From the NCBI GenBank assembly GCA_029259845.1, contig JAJDEI010000299.1, positions 1 to 64,000 on the forward strand: 64,000 nucleotides of DNA, in the 5' to 3' direction. Source of the DNA: Planctomycetaceae bacterium. Lineage in GTDB: Bacteria; Planctomycetota; Planctomycetia; Planctomycetales; Planctomycetaceae. A model generated the notes under the pieces. The model was not told the origin of the DNA. It searched no databases and saw only the letters and a program-made list of their open reading frames with translations. The position numbers and the translations under genes were made by a program. This document shows, one piece after another, positions 48,509-58,415 of this stretch. Position 1 is the first letter of the stretch. Each line of letters opens with the position of its first letter.

Positions 48509-50077
48509 ATGGTCCGCATTGTCTCCCTGTCCGTCCTGCTGACGCTGATCATCATTCTGGGCCTGGCGTTCTTTCAGGTACTCGCGCCGTTTCTGTTGCC
48601 GCTGTTTCTGGCGGGGGTGTTCGCGATCCTCTGCCAGCCGCTGTACCGGTATTTCCTGGACCGCACCAAACAGCGTGTTCGCATCGCTTCCGCGCTGACC
48701 ACCGGCACGATTGTCGCCATCATCCTGATTCCGATTGCCGCGGTGACGATTCTTTCGTCGTTGCAACTGTACGTGGTCGCCACGAGGTTGTCGGACCAGA
48801 ACTGGACCCGGACCTACCGCGAGAAAACGGAGCCTCTGCTGCAATCGATCGCAGACTTCATGAACGACCGCATGAGCGAGCCCCATGCGGAGGGCCCCGT
48901 GCAGGACGGTCCCGTGCAGGACGATGACGCCAGCGACACCCGCGACGGAAAAGCAGATCAGGCGAGCGAGCCGGCCGACGGGACGGCCAAGAAGCCGGCA
49001 TCCCTTCCAGCCGATGCGACGCCGGAAGCGATTGCGAGCGACGTGCAACCTCCGGAGACGCGGCCGCCGCCCGCACTGGAATCCAAAGACGGGACCGCTT
49101 CGGCCGGCACCGATGCCCGCATCGGCACCTCTGCAGAAATGATGGCCGAGCCGAGCCGGATCGAGGAGTTCACGCCGGCGAACATTCGCGCCCAGCTTGG
49201 GGATCGCGTGCGGTCATCGCTGTTGGAAATCGGAAGGAAATCACTCGGCACCGCCGGGCGGACGATCACCGGCACCTTCGACGTACTGTCGGGGGCGGTG
49301 GTCGCGGTCGTGTCGGCAGTTATCGGGTTTCTGGTGTTTGTGATCGCACTGTACTACTTCCTCGCCGATGGCGCGGCGCTGCTGACGGCGACGGAAAAAC
49401 TGATCCCGGTGCACGTCGAGTACCAACGGCAAATCCTCGACCAGTTTGCGAAGGTGGTCCGTTCCGTCGTGATGGCGACGTTTTTCGCGGGGCTCGTCCA
49501 AGGGTTTGCGACCGTCATCGCGCTGTGGGTGTTCGGCTTCGATCACCTGTTCGTGCTGCTGATCCTGGCGATTCTCAGTTCACTGATCCCGATGATGGGC
49601 ACCTGGCTGGTGTGGGGGCCGTGCGCCTTGTGGCTGATGTGGAACGGCCATTGGATTCAGGCGTCGCTGCTGAGCACGTACGGGATCGCGGTGGTCGGCA
49701 TGCTGGACAACGCCGTGCGGACCTACATCCTCAACACGGATGCGAAACTGCATCCGCTGCTCGCGTTAATCAGCGTGCTGGGGGGCTTGCAAGCGATGGG
49801 TCTGTGGGGCATGTTCATCGGCCCGATCATCGCCTCCTGCCTGCACGCACTGGTCAAGATTTTCAATCACGAACTGGCCGTGCTCTCGAAAGAGAAGTTC
49901 GCCGTGATCGAAGAACCGTCCCACGACAAGCCGCCGTCCCTGGAGAATCCATCATCCTCCGCAACCGGCGTCTCCTCCGAACCCGCTCAAAACGCCGACG
50001 TCCCGTCGGTGTCGACGAAAAGCGAGCCTGAGCCGCCATCGACGCAGCAACCCCGAGAACCTCCGCGGACGTCCTGA
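48509..50077 (+). CDS. AI-2E family (PerM-like) membrane transporter
   Basis: A 522-residue protein. Hydrophobic segments include LSVLLTLIIILGLAFF and LSGAVVAVVSAVIGFLVFV, and the conserved C-terminal region matches AI-2E exporters (FFAGLVQGFATVIALWV, LSSLIPMMGTWLVWGP, LGGLQAMGLWGMFIGP). An unusual soluble insert of about 100 acidic, Pro/Ala-rich residues (near 115-215) separates the N-terminal and C-terminal membrane parts. The C-terminus is also charged and soluble. The upstream frame (to 47462) is an antisense shadow of nupC. Substrate is unknown; members of the family are suspected autoinducer or solute exporters. Confidence 0.85.
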   Translation: MVRIVSLSVLLTLIIILGLAFFQVLAPFLLPLFLAGVFAILCQPLYRYFLDRTKQRVRIASALTTGTIVAIILIPIAAVTILSSLQLYVVATRLSDQNWTRTYREKTEPLLQSIADFMNDRMSEPHAEGPVQDGPVQDDDASDTRDGKADQASEPADGTAKKPASLPADATPEAIASDVQPPETRPPPALESKDGTASAGTDARIGTSAEMMAEPSRIEEFTPANIRAQLGDRVRSSLLEIGRKSLGTAGRTITGTFDVLSGAVVAVVSAVIGFLVFVIALYYFLADGAALLTATEKLIPVHVEYQRQILDQFAKVVRSVVMATFFAGLVQGFATVIALWVFGFDHLFVLLILAILSSLIPMMGTWLVWGPCALWLMWNGHWIQASLLSTYGIAVVGMLDNAVRTYILNTDAKLHPLLALISVLGGLQAMGLWGMFIGPIIASCLHALVKIFNHELAVLSKEKFAVIEEPSHDKPPSLENPSSSATGVSSEPAQNADVPSVSTKSEPEPPSTQQPREPPRTS

Positions 50078-50124
50078 AAGGGCCGTTGTTTTCGAGCTCG
50101 TAAGTAAGCGTTCACAGGCTGGGT

Positions 50125-50763
50125 TCAGGAGTCGTAGTCGATGATGACGACACCGCGCCGGGTGATGATGTCAATCTCGTAACGTCCGAAGTCGAACTCA
50201 GCTCTGGTGCCGCGGCGATTGTGCCAGAACGAAAGGCAGGGACATGGCGGCATGCAGACTTCCACATAGACGACGCCGCAATGGTCGCGAGGGTCGGGCA
50301 CGGGGATGATCGTGGGCACGCCCAACGGGTGGGCGCGGTGCGGGTCTCTGATCCTCACATTCTGATAAAGCACCACCGGTTCGAGTTCCCCGGGGGGCGG
50401 ACCTTGCGGGAAGGACCGCTCCGGCAAGTATGCCGGCGCCCCTTCGGGCGGACGGGTCCCCGGTGCGTGCAACGGTTGGCCGGACGGCGGTTGGGCCGTC
50501 GGAAATCCTGCTCCTGGCGAGATGGCCGTCTCCGGTGACACGGTCTCTGCCGAACTCGGCGTGACCCGCAGCTGGATAGCAGGCTGTTCGGCGGCACGTT
50601 GGCGGATGACCGTGTCGGGGACCGGTGTGGGAGCCGCGCCTTGCGGCGGGGCGAGCAGAAGAGGCTGCTCCAGTTCGCGCACATCGCTGGAATCATCAGC
50701 GAAAACTCCGATGGCCGGTGTGATCAACAGCACCAGCGAGGCGGCAGTCAGAGAGCGGTTCAT
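50125..50763 (-). CDS. hypothetical secreted protein
   Basis: A 212-residue protein from ATG 50763 (MNRSLTAASLVLLITPAIG, a signal peptide ending VFADD). The body is Pro- and Gln-rich, with low-complexity phrases such as APPQGAAPTPVPD and PEGAPAYLPERS, followed by a more ordered tail with two close Cys pairs (VEVCMPPCPCLSFWHN) and a final beta-strand-like segment (FGRYEIDIITRRGVVIIDYD). No family was recognised. AAGGA 8 bases upstream supports the start. Planctomycetes have many such small secreted proteins of unknown role. Confidence 0.65.
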   Translation of the reverse strand: MNRSLTAASLVLLITPAIGVFADDSSDVRELEQPLLLAPPQGAAPTPVPDTVIRQRAAEQPAIQLRVTPSSAETVSPETAISPGAGFPTAQPPSGQPLHAPGTRPPEGAPAYLPERSFPQGPPPGELEPVVLYQNVRIRDPHRAHPLGVPTIIPVPDPRDHCGVVYVEVCMPPCPCLSFWHNRRGTRAEFDFGRYEIDIITRRGVVIIDYDS

Positions 50764-51026
50764 GGCAAGTCCTTTTCGAAATGTTGTCTGCACCGGGAGA
50801 TGCCGGGCCGGCCGTGGCGGCGGATCGCCCGGCGGCCGGTGTTCCGATCCTCATGCTTCCGCACCTGAGGCCTCTCCTTTGGTCCCTGCCCGTTGCCCGG
50901 GTTTTCTGGTGGTCGAGACCATCTCAATCATAGCGTCTCATTCGAGGATCGTCGCCCCTGCCGGGTGCCATGCCAGGGCCATTCAAAGTTTCACTTGGGA
51001 GAAGACCGGCCGGGACAAGCTCAATG
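50764..51026. other. gap upstream of the secreted protein gene, no gene seen
   Basis: Left part of the gap between the divergent hypothetical gene and the EF-G gene. No coding frame is convincing. Confidence 0.35.
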
Positions 51027-51096
51027 GTAACCCGAAGCGTCAGCGAGGAAGCGAACGTGAGTGAGCGATTCGTCCCTCGCTGACGCTTCGGGTTAC
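51027..51096. repeat. perfect 22-bp inverted repeat
   Basis: Arms 51027-51048 and 51075-51096 are perfect reverse complements over 22 bases, enclosing 26 bases. The unit contains CCGAAGCGTCAGCGAGG, a palindrome sequence I recall as very common between planctomycete genes. A half copy of the same CGTCAGCGA unit appears near 11330. Confidence 0.85.
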
Positions 51097-51129
51097 GAGG
51101 TTCCCCAGCTTCAATCTTTGAACGGCCCT

Positions 51130-51241
<112 letters not shown>

Positions 51242-51521
51242 GATCATTCTCCCCGAAGCATGCCACCCCGCCCGAAGTCAGGAGCGTGAGCGCCGGCCTG
51301 TTCACTGGGGCGGTGGTCTCCGGCAGCCGAGCGTCAAGACCACAGCGCGAGCGGCTGTGCAGTCCCGGCGTTTGGTGGCGAAGCGGATCGCGTTCGGTTA
51401 GTATCAGCTTCCGATTCGACGTTCGCCGGCTTCTCTCGGTCGGCAGAAGTCTTGTTGTCGTCGTCGGTTGCGTTTCCGGCGATGTCGCCCGTTTTCCGGA
51501 TTCTCAGAGCAGGCAGCACGC

Positions 51522-53627
51522 ATGGCCAGGTCGATTGACAGCGTTCGTAACGTCGCGTTGGTGGGACACGGAGCCGTTGGCAAGACCACGCTCGCCGACC
51601 TGATCCTGCACAAGATGGGGATCAACAGCCGCGCCGGGTCGGTCGATGATGGCAGCAGTCTGCTCGACACGGACGACGACGAAAAGGAACGCAAGCACTC
51701 GATCACCTCATCGGTCGTGCATTTCGACCACCACGGCAAGCACGTCAATCTGATCGATGCGCCCGGCATGCCGGACTTCGTCGGACAGGTCATCGGCTCG
51801 CTGCGGGCAGTGGAGACGGCGGTCGTCACCATCAGCGCAGCCGCCGGAATCGAGGTCAACACCCGCAAGACGTTCCAGTATGCGGGCGACGCCGGTTTGG
51901 CCCGCATGATCGTCATCAACAAGTGCGATGCCGACAACGTCCGTTTCACCGAACTGCTCGACGACATTCGTGAACTGTTTGGTCCGGCTTGCGCGCTGGC
52001 CAACGTACCGGTCGGTTTGGGAGCCGATTTCAGCGGCATTATTAGCACAGTCAATGTGCCCGGCAGCGTGCCGGACGGTTGCGCCGTCGATCCCGGTGAG
52101 GCGAACCAGCAGGTCGTCGATGCGGCGGTCGAAGCCGACGAAGAGTTGATGGAGCGCTACCTGGAAGAAGGGGAAATGTCGCCGGACGAATTGGCGGCCG
52201 CGATCCAGAAGGCGGTCGCTGCGGGAACCCTGATCCCCATCTTCTGCACCAGCGCCCGCGATGACGTAGGCGTGCAGGAGTTTCTCGACGGGCTTGTCGA
52301 ATACGCTCCCGCCCCTCCTACGATCGTCCGGACCGCGCTCAACGACGGCGAGGAGATCACGCTCGAGCAGAAGGCGGACGGGCCGCTCGTTGCCCAGGTC
52401 TTCAAGACGCGGATCGATCCGTTCGTGGCCAAGATGAGCTTTCTGCGGATCTATTCGGGCACTCTCAAGAAGGACACGGCCTGCCACAGCGAGCGGACTG
52501 GCAAGGCGGTCAAGATCAGCCAATTGCTCGAGGTCCAGGGGTCCCAGACGGAGCAGCTTTCCGACGCTGGTGCCGGCGAAATCGCCGTCGTCGTAAAAAT
52601 GGACGAGCTGCACACCGGCGATACGCTCACGCAGGGTGCCGAGGGCGTGGTCATGCCGCCAATCCCCTTCCCGACCCCCATGATCGGACTCGCCGTCGAA
52701 CCGGCTTCGCAAGCCGACCAGGCGAAGATCTCCGGATCCCTCCACAAGATCGAGGAGGAGGACCCCACGTTTGTTGTCCGCCGCGAAAAACAGACCAAAG
52801 AAATGGTCATGAACGGGATGAGCGAGTTGCACCTGCAGCTCGTCCAGAAGCGGCTGTCCCACCGCGAAAAAGTCGAGATCATCACCCATCAGCCGAAAGT
52901 TCCGTACCGCGAGACGGTCAACGGGTCGGCGGAGGGCCATTACCGGCACAAGAAACAATCCGGTGGCTCCGGACAATTCGCCGAGGTGCATTTCCGCGTC
53001 TCGCATTGCCCGCAGGACATCAACCCCGAGGAATACTTCACCAAGGCCAACTTCGAGAGCCTCCGCGATTTCCACTACGACCCGGAACTCAACTCGTGCT
53101 TCTGCGACCGTGTTTCCGGCGGCTCGATCCCCAATCAATTCATCCCCGCCGTGGAAAAAGGTGTCAAGGAGCGGATGGAGAAGGGGATCATCGCCGGCTA
53201 CCAGGTGCAGGACATCGTCGTTGAGCTGTTCTTCGGGAAAGATCACCCGGTCGATTCCAACGAAACAGCGTTTAAGACAGCCGCCAGCATGTGCCTGCGG
53301 AACGTCGCCCAAGATGCGAAGCCGGCACTGCTGGAACCGATCGTCGATATGGAAATCACCGTCCCCAGCGACAAGATTGGCGACATCACCAGCGACCTCA
53401 ACACCCGCCGCGGTCGCATGGAAGGCATGGACGAAGCCCCCGGCGGCTTCACTGTTGTCCGCGCGAAGGCTCCGCTCGCTGAAGTGATGACCTACGCCCG
53501 TAACCTGTCGAGCATGACCGGCGGGCAGGGGTCGTTCAGTCTCCACTTCAGCCATTACGAAGTGGTCCCTCCCAACGAACAGGCCAAGATCGTCGCCGCC
53601 GCCAAGAAGGCCGACGAAGAGGACTGA
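51522..53627 (+). CDS. elongation factor G-like GTPase (EF-G II type)
   Basis: A 701-residue translational GTPase. G1 is GHGAVGKTT (residues 15-23), G3 is DAPGMPDF in place of the usual DTPGHVDF, and NKCD is G4; domains II-V follow with LGEMHLQL-like SELHLQLVQKR and the domain IV segment YRETVNG. The DAPG G3 motif matches the EF-G II group (for example Thermus EF-G-2), not the main EF-G, so it is probably a paralogue. The longer frame from 51468 adds a junk leader. Its role could be an alternative translocation or recycling factor. Stands alone. Confidence 0.88.
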   Translation: MARSIDSVRNVALVGHGAVGKTTLADLILHKMGINSRAGSVDDGSSLLDTDDDEKERKHSITSSVVHFDHHGKHVNLIDAPGMPDFVGQVIGSLRAVETAVVTISAAAGIEVNTRKTFQYAGDAGLARMIVINKCDADNVRFTELLDDIRELFGPACALANVPVGLGADFSGIISTVNVPGSVPDGCAVDPGEANQQVVDAAVEADEELMERYLEEGEMSPDELAAAIQKAVAAGTLIPIFCTSARDDVGVQEFLDGLVEYAPAPPTIVRTALNDGEEITLEQKADGPLVAQVFKTRIDPFVAKMSFLRIYSGTLKKDTACHSERTGKAVKISQLLEVQGSQTEQLSDAGAGEIAVVVKMDELHTGDTLTQGAEGVVMPPIPFPTPMIGLAVEPASQADQAKISGSLHKIEEEDPTFVVRREKQTKEMVMNGMSELHLQLVQKRLSHREKVEIITHQPKVPYRETVNGSAEGHYRHKKQSGGSGQFAEVHFRVSHCPQDINPEEYFTKANFESLRDFHYDPELNSCFCDRVSGGSIPNQFIPAVEKGVKERMEKGIIAGYQVQDIVVELFFGKDHPVDSNETAFKTAASMCLRNVAQDAKPALLEPIVDMEITVPSDKIGDITSDLNTRRGRMEGMDEAPGGFTVVRAKAPLAEVMTYARNLSSMTGGQGSFSLHFSHYEVVPPNEQAKIVAAAKKADEED

Positions 53628-54021
53628 GAAGCTTGCCTCTCCGGCAAGGTACGCAAGCAATCATCGCTTGCGGCTTAGCAGGTGCGGTACGGTTTCAGGC
53701 GTTCGACTTGTCCCGACACTCCGCAACTGCTCGCCCAAGTCGCTCGGAACGAGCCATGCTCTCCAACTTGGGGAAACGCCGGTCTTCGGATGCCACTTGA
53801 TCCGGACTGATATCGGCTGATGGCCCCCAAGGGTCCGCGCAGTCGGGGTTCTCAAACGCGGTGTTCTCTAACAGGGCGCCGTTGCCGATTGTCGTGGATC
53901 GCGGATTGTTGCAATTCTGCGTCGTCCGAGAACGCAGACTCTGGCGCGAATCTTCCCGGCGATGCAGAAGCGCGACAGGAACCTGCGGCCCCCCGCCTGG
54001 GGATGACCGATCAACGAGACA
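53628..54021. other. gap between convergent genes, no gene seen
   Basis: About 390 bases between EF-G and kinase 2. Frames in it are opposite-strand shadows. No terminator with a T tract was identified. Confidence 0.4.
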
Positions 54022-57003
54022 TTACTTGGCGGCAGGGGGAATGGCACCGATGTGCCTGGGGGACCGCGGTATTCGTGCTGATGCCTCCCGCAGTTCCGGG
54101 TTGTCCGGCCGCAGGTACGTGGACCGCTGTTCGGGATCGATGCTCTGGAAGGTGATCCCCGCTCCCCGTCGTCCGTCCTGCTCGAATAAATCGACCTCGC
54201 CGGGGTGAGGCGTGGCCGGGACCGGACGCTGGGTCCAATTGAACGACGCAAAAAAGTTGGCCGGCAGGGACGTGCCGGACGACGGGTGTCCGTCGACCAG
54301 ACATTCCGGCCCGCGGGCTTCGGTAAACAGGTTCCTGTCAACGTTGAACGATCCGTCGGACGGAGTCGGCGGCCGTTGCAGGTGAATCCCATGATTGAAC
54401 GCCCGGAACGTGTCGTTCGTGACAGTAACAGCGTCCCAAAGTTCCGGGGAATCGTCGAACTGGATGCCTGTCGCGCAGGCATCGAAAACGCATTCGGCGA
54501 TCTCGATGCCGGAGACACCGCCGGCGATGCGAATTCCCGTGTCGAACCCGCGGAGAATGCGGCAACGGCGGACCAGGATGTTCTTTGTGGGCGTCGGCCC
54601 TGCCTCGAACTGCATCGCCACGGCCGCAGCGAGAGGTTTGCTGATCGTGATGTCCTGCAACATCAGCCGGCTTCCGCCGGATAAACCGGTGGCGCCCACG
54701 CCGCGGACAGCCGCCTCGCCGGATCCTTCAATCACCAGGTTCACCAACGCCGTGTGCACCAGGTATCCTTCGAGACGGACCAACGTCGGTTGCCCGGAGC
54801 CTCGCAAGGTGAAGCCTTCCAGATGGAACCGTTCGACAGTTCGCAAGTCGACAATTGGTTCGGCCCCCGTTGGCTGAAGCACTGCCGGTTCCGCGTCTTC
54901 GCAAACCAAACGCACCCCTTGCGGAAAGGACCGCGACTGCGAGTTGTCGATCGCAATCCGTTCTTCGTAGGTCTGCCCGCCAGCGACATGAATGGTCAGG
55001 ACATCGCTGGGACTGAGGGGATGAAACGTCTCCCGGGCATACGCCAGTGCGTCGCCGATTTTGGCAAAGTGCCCGTCCGGTCCGACCGTCACTGGAGCAC
55101 CCGGTTCAATGTCGGGGAGCGAGTTGACGGACGGGGTGTCGGACTCGCCCGGAGGAACATTGCTCAGATCAGTCGCGATTCCGTCACTTTGGCCCCGATC
55201 ACCCACGGCGACATACGCAGCCATCGTCGCGATGACCAGCAGGGCTCCCGCAGCAATTGCCCGCCGTGCTTTTCCGGGAACCTGGTCCATCGGGATCGCT
55301 TGACGGAACCGATGAATGATTTCCGGAATCGCTTCACGGGCCCGCGTTGCCATGCCCGGTTTGCCGGATTCGCCTCTGCCGGCACCGGTTGTTCCCGAAT
55401 CGGAGCCGCTTGTTCCGGAACCACTTGTCCTCCTGTCGTCACTGGCCCCGGCACTGCTCGCCTTCGCATCGGACAGGACGGCTGATGAGGGCCTGGGCAC
55501 AGCAGGGTCGGATTGGTCAGGCGAGATCACCGACCGGTCCGCGTTGTCGGGCGGCTCCCGCAGGCGGAGTTCGTCGCCGGAAACGATGGTTTCCGACGCG
55601 GAGAATGGCGGAGCTTCGGTCTCAGTCTCAATCGTCGTCTCCAGACTCTGCAGGAACGACGTCAGGTCATCGTCTGAGCCCGGTCCTTCGAGTCCCCGTT
55701 CCAGTTCAAGCGAGATGTGATCCGGTTCGAGAGGCCTCGCCGGCCCCCGTGCTGCGGTTTCCTGCCGTTGTTGCCCGCGGCGTGTCTCCGACGGCTGTGT
55801 CCTGTCCTGCACCGGCGGTGCCGAAGCGGTTTCGTCGCGTTGTCGCGCCGACGGCGGTTCGACCGGCCGTTGCTGCGACCGATGCCGCGTCTTCTTTCTT
55901 CGGGACCGCTTCCGAAGCTTGGCCGCAGACGCCGGGGCTTCTTCGGTCTGATGATCGAGCCATGCGGTGAGTGCGTCGCACAGGTCGCGGGCCGTCCCGA
56001 AGCGGGCATCGGGTTGCTTGGCCATCATCCGTCCGAGCAGCGTGACCAGCGTCTCCGGCACTTCCGGGCGCGACGCAACAACCGGAGCGGGCTCTTTGTT
56101 TTGATGGGCCAGAAGCCGCTGCGTCAGCGTCCCGACAGGAAACGGAGGATGTCCGGAAAGCAGGAAATACAGCGTACAGCCGAGACTGTAGATGTCCGAC
56201 CGGTGGTCCACTCCATGACTGTCGACCGCTTGTTCGGGTGACAGATAGTCCGCCGTTCCCAGCACGGTCTGCTGGTGCTCAATCGTCAGCGATGATTGCT
56301 CGGCCGCGTTCTCAAAAATGCGGGCCAGACCCAGATCCAGCAGCTTGATGGTCCCCGACTCGTCGAGTAGCAGATTGCTTGGCTTGACGTCCCTGTGCAC
56401 GACGCCGACGGAATGCGCGTGCGCCAATCCGCTCGCCGCCTGACGCACATAGCCCACCGCCTCGGTGATCGGCAGCGGGCCGTCTTCGTCGGCCACTTGC
56501 TGCAAACTGCGGCCGTTAACATATTCCATGACCAGATAGTGGATTTCGTTGGCGCCTTCGGTGACCTGGTCGAAGTCGTAGGCCCTGACGATGTTCGGGT
56601 CGTCCAACGAAGCGACGGCTTGCGCTTCCCGGTAAAAGCGGCTCAACGAGGCGGCATTCTTCACCTGTTTGAACGGCAGGATCTTGATCGCGCAACGCCT
56701 GCGCATCACCAGATGTTCGGCCAGATAGACCGAACTCATCCCGCCGCGGCCCAACAGCGACAGCAGCTTGTATTTCCCCAGCAGAAAGCCCTTGTGTTTC
56801 CCTTGCAGGAGCTTCTTGGCCTGCCACAGCGTCAGCTCGTCCTGTCGGACGAGGTATTCCGTGAACGCCACGCAACTCCGTGACTCCGGCCCGGGATGCT
56901 GCTTCGAAAACTTGGCACGCATGCTCTTCAAGCGATCCCCAGGGATGAGACCGCTCTCCACGACCAGCGAACAGAACGCGGATTGTGACAACCTGGCCGG
57001 CAT
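54022..57003 (-). CDS. transmembrane Ser/Thr protein kinase with beta-helix C-terminus
   Basis: A 993-residue protein. A helical N-terminal segment (residues 1-75) precedes a PknB-type kinase domain (about 77-345) with GRGGMSSVYLA, CAIKILP, HRDVKPSN (203-210), DLGLAR and SPEQ. A long acidic Ser/Pro/Arg linker leads to a single membrane helix, AIAAGALLVIATMAAYVAVG. The C-terminal 300 residues hold a right-handed beta-helix: repeated strands such as HLEGFTLRGSGQPTLVRLEG and FDTGIRIAGGVSGIEIAECV. The layout resembles the kinase at 13101-16949, with an outer sensor-like domain. Ligand and targets are unknown. ATG 57003; a longer frame upstream was not needed. Confidence 0.88.
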   Translation of the reverse strand: MPARLSQSAFCSLVVESGLIPGDRLKSMRAKFSKQHPGPESRSCVAFTEYLVRQDELTLWQAKKLLQGKHKGFLLGKYKLLSLLGRGGMSSVYLAEHLVMRRRCAIKILPFKQVKNAASLSRFYREAQAVASLDDPNIVRAYDFDQVTEGANEIHYLVMEYVNGRSLQQVADEDGPLPITEAVGYVRQAASGLAHAHSVGVVHRDVKPSNLLLDESGTIKLLDLGLARIFENAAEQSSLTIEHQQTVLGTADYLSPEQAVDSHGVDHRSDIYSLGCTLYFLLSGHPPFPVGTLTQRLLAHQNKEPAPVVASRPEVPETLVTLLGRMMAKQPDARFGTARDLCDALTAWLDHQTEEAPASAAKLRKRSRRKKTRHRSQQRPVEPPSARQRDETASAPPVQDRTQPSETRRGQQRQETAARGPARPLEPDHISLELERGLEGPGSDDDLTSFLQSLETTIETETEAPPFSASETIVSGDELRLREPPDNADRSVISPDQSDPAVPRPSSAVLSDAKASSAGASDDRRTSGSGTSGSDSGTTGAGRGESGKPGMATRAREAIPEIIHRFRQAIPMDQVPGKARRAIAAGALLVIATMAAYVAVGDRGQSDGIATDLSNVPPGESDTPSVNSLPDIEPGAPVTVGPDGHFAKIGDALAYARETFHPLSPSDVLTIHVAGGQTYEERIAIDNSQSRSFPQGVRLVCEDAEPAVLQPTGAEPIVDLRTVERFHLEGFTLRGSGQPTLVRLEGYLVHTALVNLVIEGSGEAAVRGVGATGLSGGSRLMLQDITISKPLAAAVAMQFEAGPTPTKNILVRRCRILRGFDTGIRIAGGVSGIEIAECVFDACATGIQFDDSPELWDAVTVTNDTFRAFNHGIHLQRPPTPSDGSFNVDRNLFTEARGPECLVDGHPSSGTSLPANFFASFNWTQRPVPATPHPGEVDLFEQDGRRGAGITFQSIDPEQRSTYLRPDNPELREASARIPRSPRHIGAIPPAAK

Positions 57004-57229
57004 GTCCGATAAACGCTTCCGTCGTCAGTTCGAGGCTCGGACGGGAAAACTCAGCATGCAATTGCAATGGAGAAACCTATCAAGGATAGCACTGTCACGG
57101 AGAATCTGCCAGTCGGAACAGTGCCTTGCCCCAACGCACCGAACGGACCGGATCGGGGTTTCCCCGTGCTGAAACAATGGATAAAACTCCGTCCATCGAG
57201 ATCTCGATGGACCGTCAACTGGGAGAGAG

Positions 57230-57988
57230 ATGAGAGCCGACCTGAGACCAACTGATTCCGCCGACCAGCGCCCTTTGAAGGTCCTGGCTCTGGGGGACTG
57301 CAACACTGCCGGAGCCGGCGGCGGACCGACGATCGTCGACCAGACCGTACAGCGGCTGCAGACCGCCGGAATCGCATGCGAAGCGGACAACTGGGGGCAC
57401 ACGATGACCACCACGCGCGAAGGGCTCGCACGCACCCGCAGAGACCGTCCGTTCGCCGACATCGTCCTTCTGAACTACGGGCTGGTCGATTCCTGGGTGA
57501 CGACCGTGCCCCTGTTCTATGTTCCCTATTTCCCGGAAACCCGGTTGAGGCGTGTCGCCCGCAAGCTGCTAAAGTTCACCAAGCGGCGTCTGCGGTCGCC
57601 TTGGGTCCGGCGCTGGATTTCCCGTGGGGAGGTCGTCTCTCTCTTCGAGTTTGATCGCAATCTCAGGGAAATCATCGCCGCTTTGCGTCACGTCAACCCG
57701 TCGGTGGAGGTCGTGCTGTGGGCGACATCCGCAGTCCAGGCAGACCCCGGTCGGAACGCCAACATTGATCGGTACAATGCCAGGATGGAGTCGATCGCGG
57801 CGGCTGTTGGATGCACCTTTATCAACACATCGACTGTGCTTGCGTCGCTGCCGGCTGCCCGGAGTTACGTTGATGCGGTCCATTTGAGCGGCGAAAGTGC
57901 TGAGTTTCTGGGGGCCGCCGTTGCCGACAACCTGGTGTCGCGGCTCCCGCCACGGGCACACCGCAATTCCGACCGCACAGCCGCCTGA
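57230..57988 (+). CDS. SGNH-like hydrolase with Cys at the nucleophile position
   Basis: A 252-residue cytoplasmic protein of SGNH/GDSL layout. Block I reads LALGDCNTAG, so Cys24 replaces the usual Ser; block II is NWGHT; block III is only loosely kept (NYGLVDSW, residues 82-89); block V is DAVHLS with Asp215 and His218. The Cys could act as nucleophile, or the protein could be inactive in hydrolysis and serve another role. No signal peptide is seen. Neighbours (kinase 2 divergent, ceramidase downstream) do not show a pathway. The fold call is fairly sure, activity is open. Confidence 0.7.
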   Translation: MRADLRPTDSADQRPLKVLALGDCNTAGAGGGPTIVDQTVQRLQTAGIACEADNWGHTMTTTREGLARTRRDRPFADIVLLNYGLVDSWVTTVPLFYVPYFPETRLRRVARKLLKFTKRRLRSPWVRRWISRGEVVSLFEFDRNLREIIAALRHVNPSVEVVLWATSAVQADPGRNANIDRYNARMESIAAAVGCTFINTSTVLASLPAARSYVDAVHLSGESAEFLGAAVADNLVSRLPPRAHRNSDRTAA

Positions 57989-58415
57989 AATGGCACGGCT
58001 CGCGGTCCCCTGTCCTCGTCGCTCTGCGGTCGGACAACCGGTCGACGGCAACGCAACGGAGAGCCGCACCGACCGGGGGGGAGGGCGACCAGAAACGCGG
58101 CGGTTGTCTGTCGTTTAGCCGCGCCTGCGAGGAAGCGGGCGGCTCTGGCTGGCGAATCTCAACGATGACGCCTCTGTGGTGGCCGGCCGGGTTTTCTCGG
58201 CGTCGGTCATCAAGTCAGCGAGCTTCTCCGGCGCGCGAGCGCCTGTGCTAATGCCTTGTTCCACAGCGGTGGCGTGCGTGCAGAATGACGTGAGATCGTG
58301 TACCGTGAGATCTCGGGTGCAGGTCGCCGCTGAACCGGCCTGATTGTCGTTGGACGGCCCGGTCACGGTCGCACCGAGCGGATCGTTGCTGGATCGAACC
58401 TCGTGGGAGAATGCC
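57989..58415. other. intergenic stretch, no gene seen
   Basis: About 430 bases between the SGNH-like and ceramidase genes. No convincing coding frame or repeat was recognised. Confidence 0.4.

Noticed and set aside
50355-50440. A GGTTCGAGT-like stretch that resembles a tRNA T-loop.
   Set aside because: It lies within the secreted-protein coding region and no acceptor stem or anticodon arm could be built around it.
51708-53660. A 650-codon minus-strand open frame opposite the EF-G gene.
   Set aside because: The EF-G frame on the other strand has all its motifs; the opposite frame has no recognisable family.
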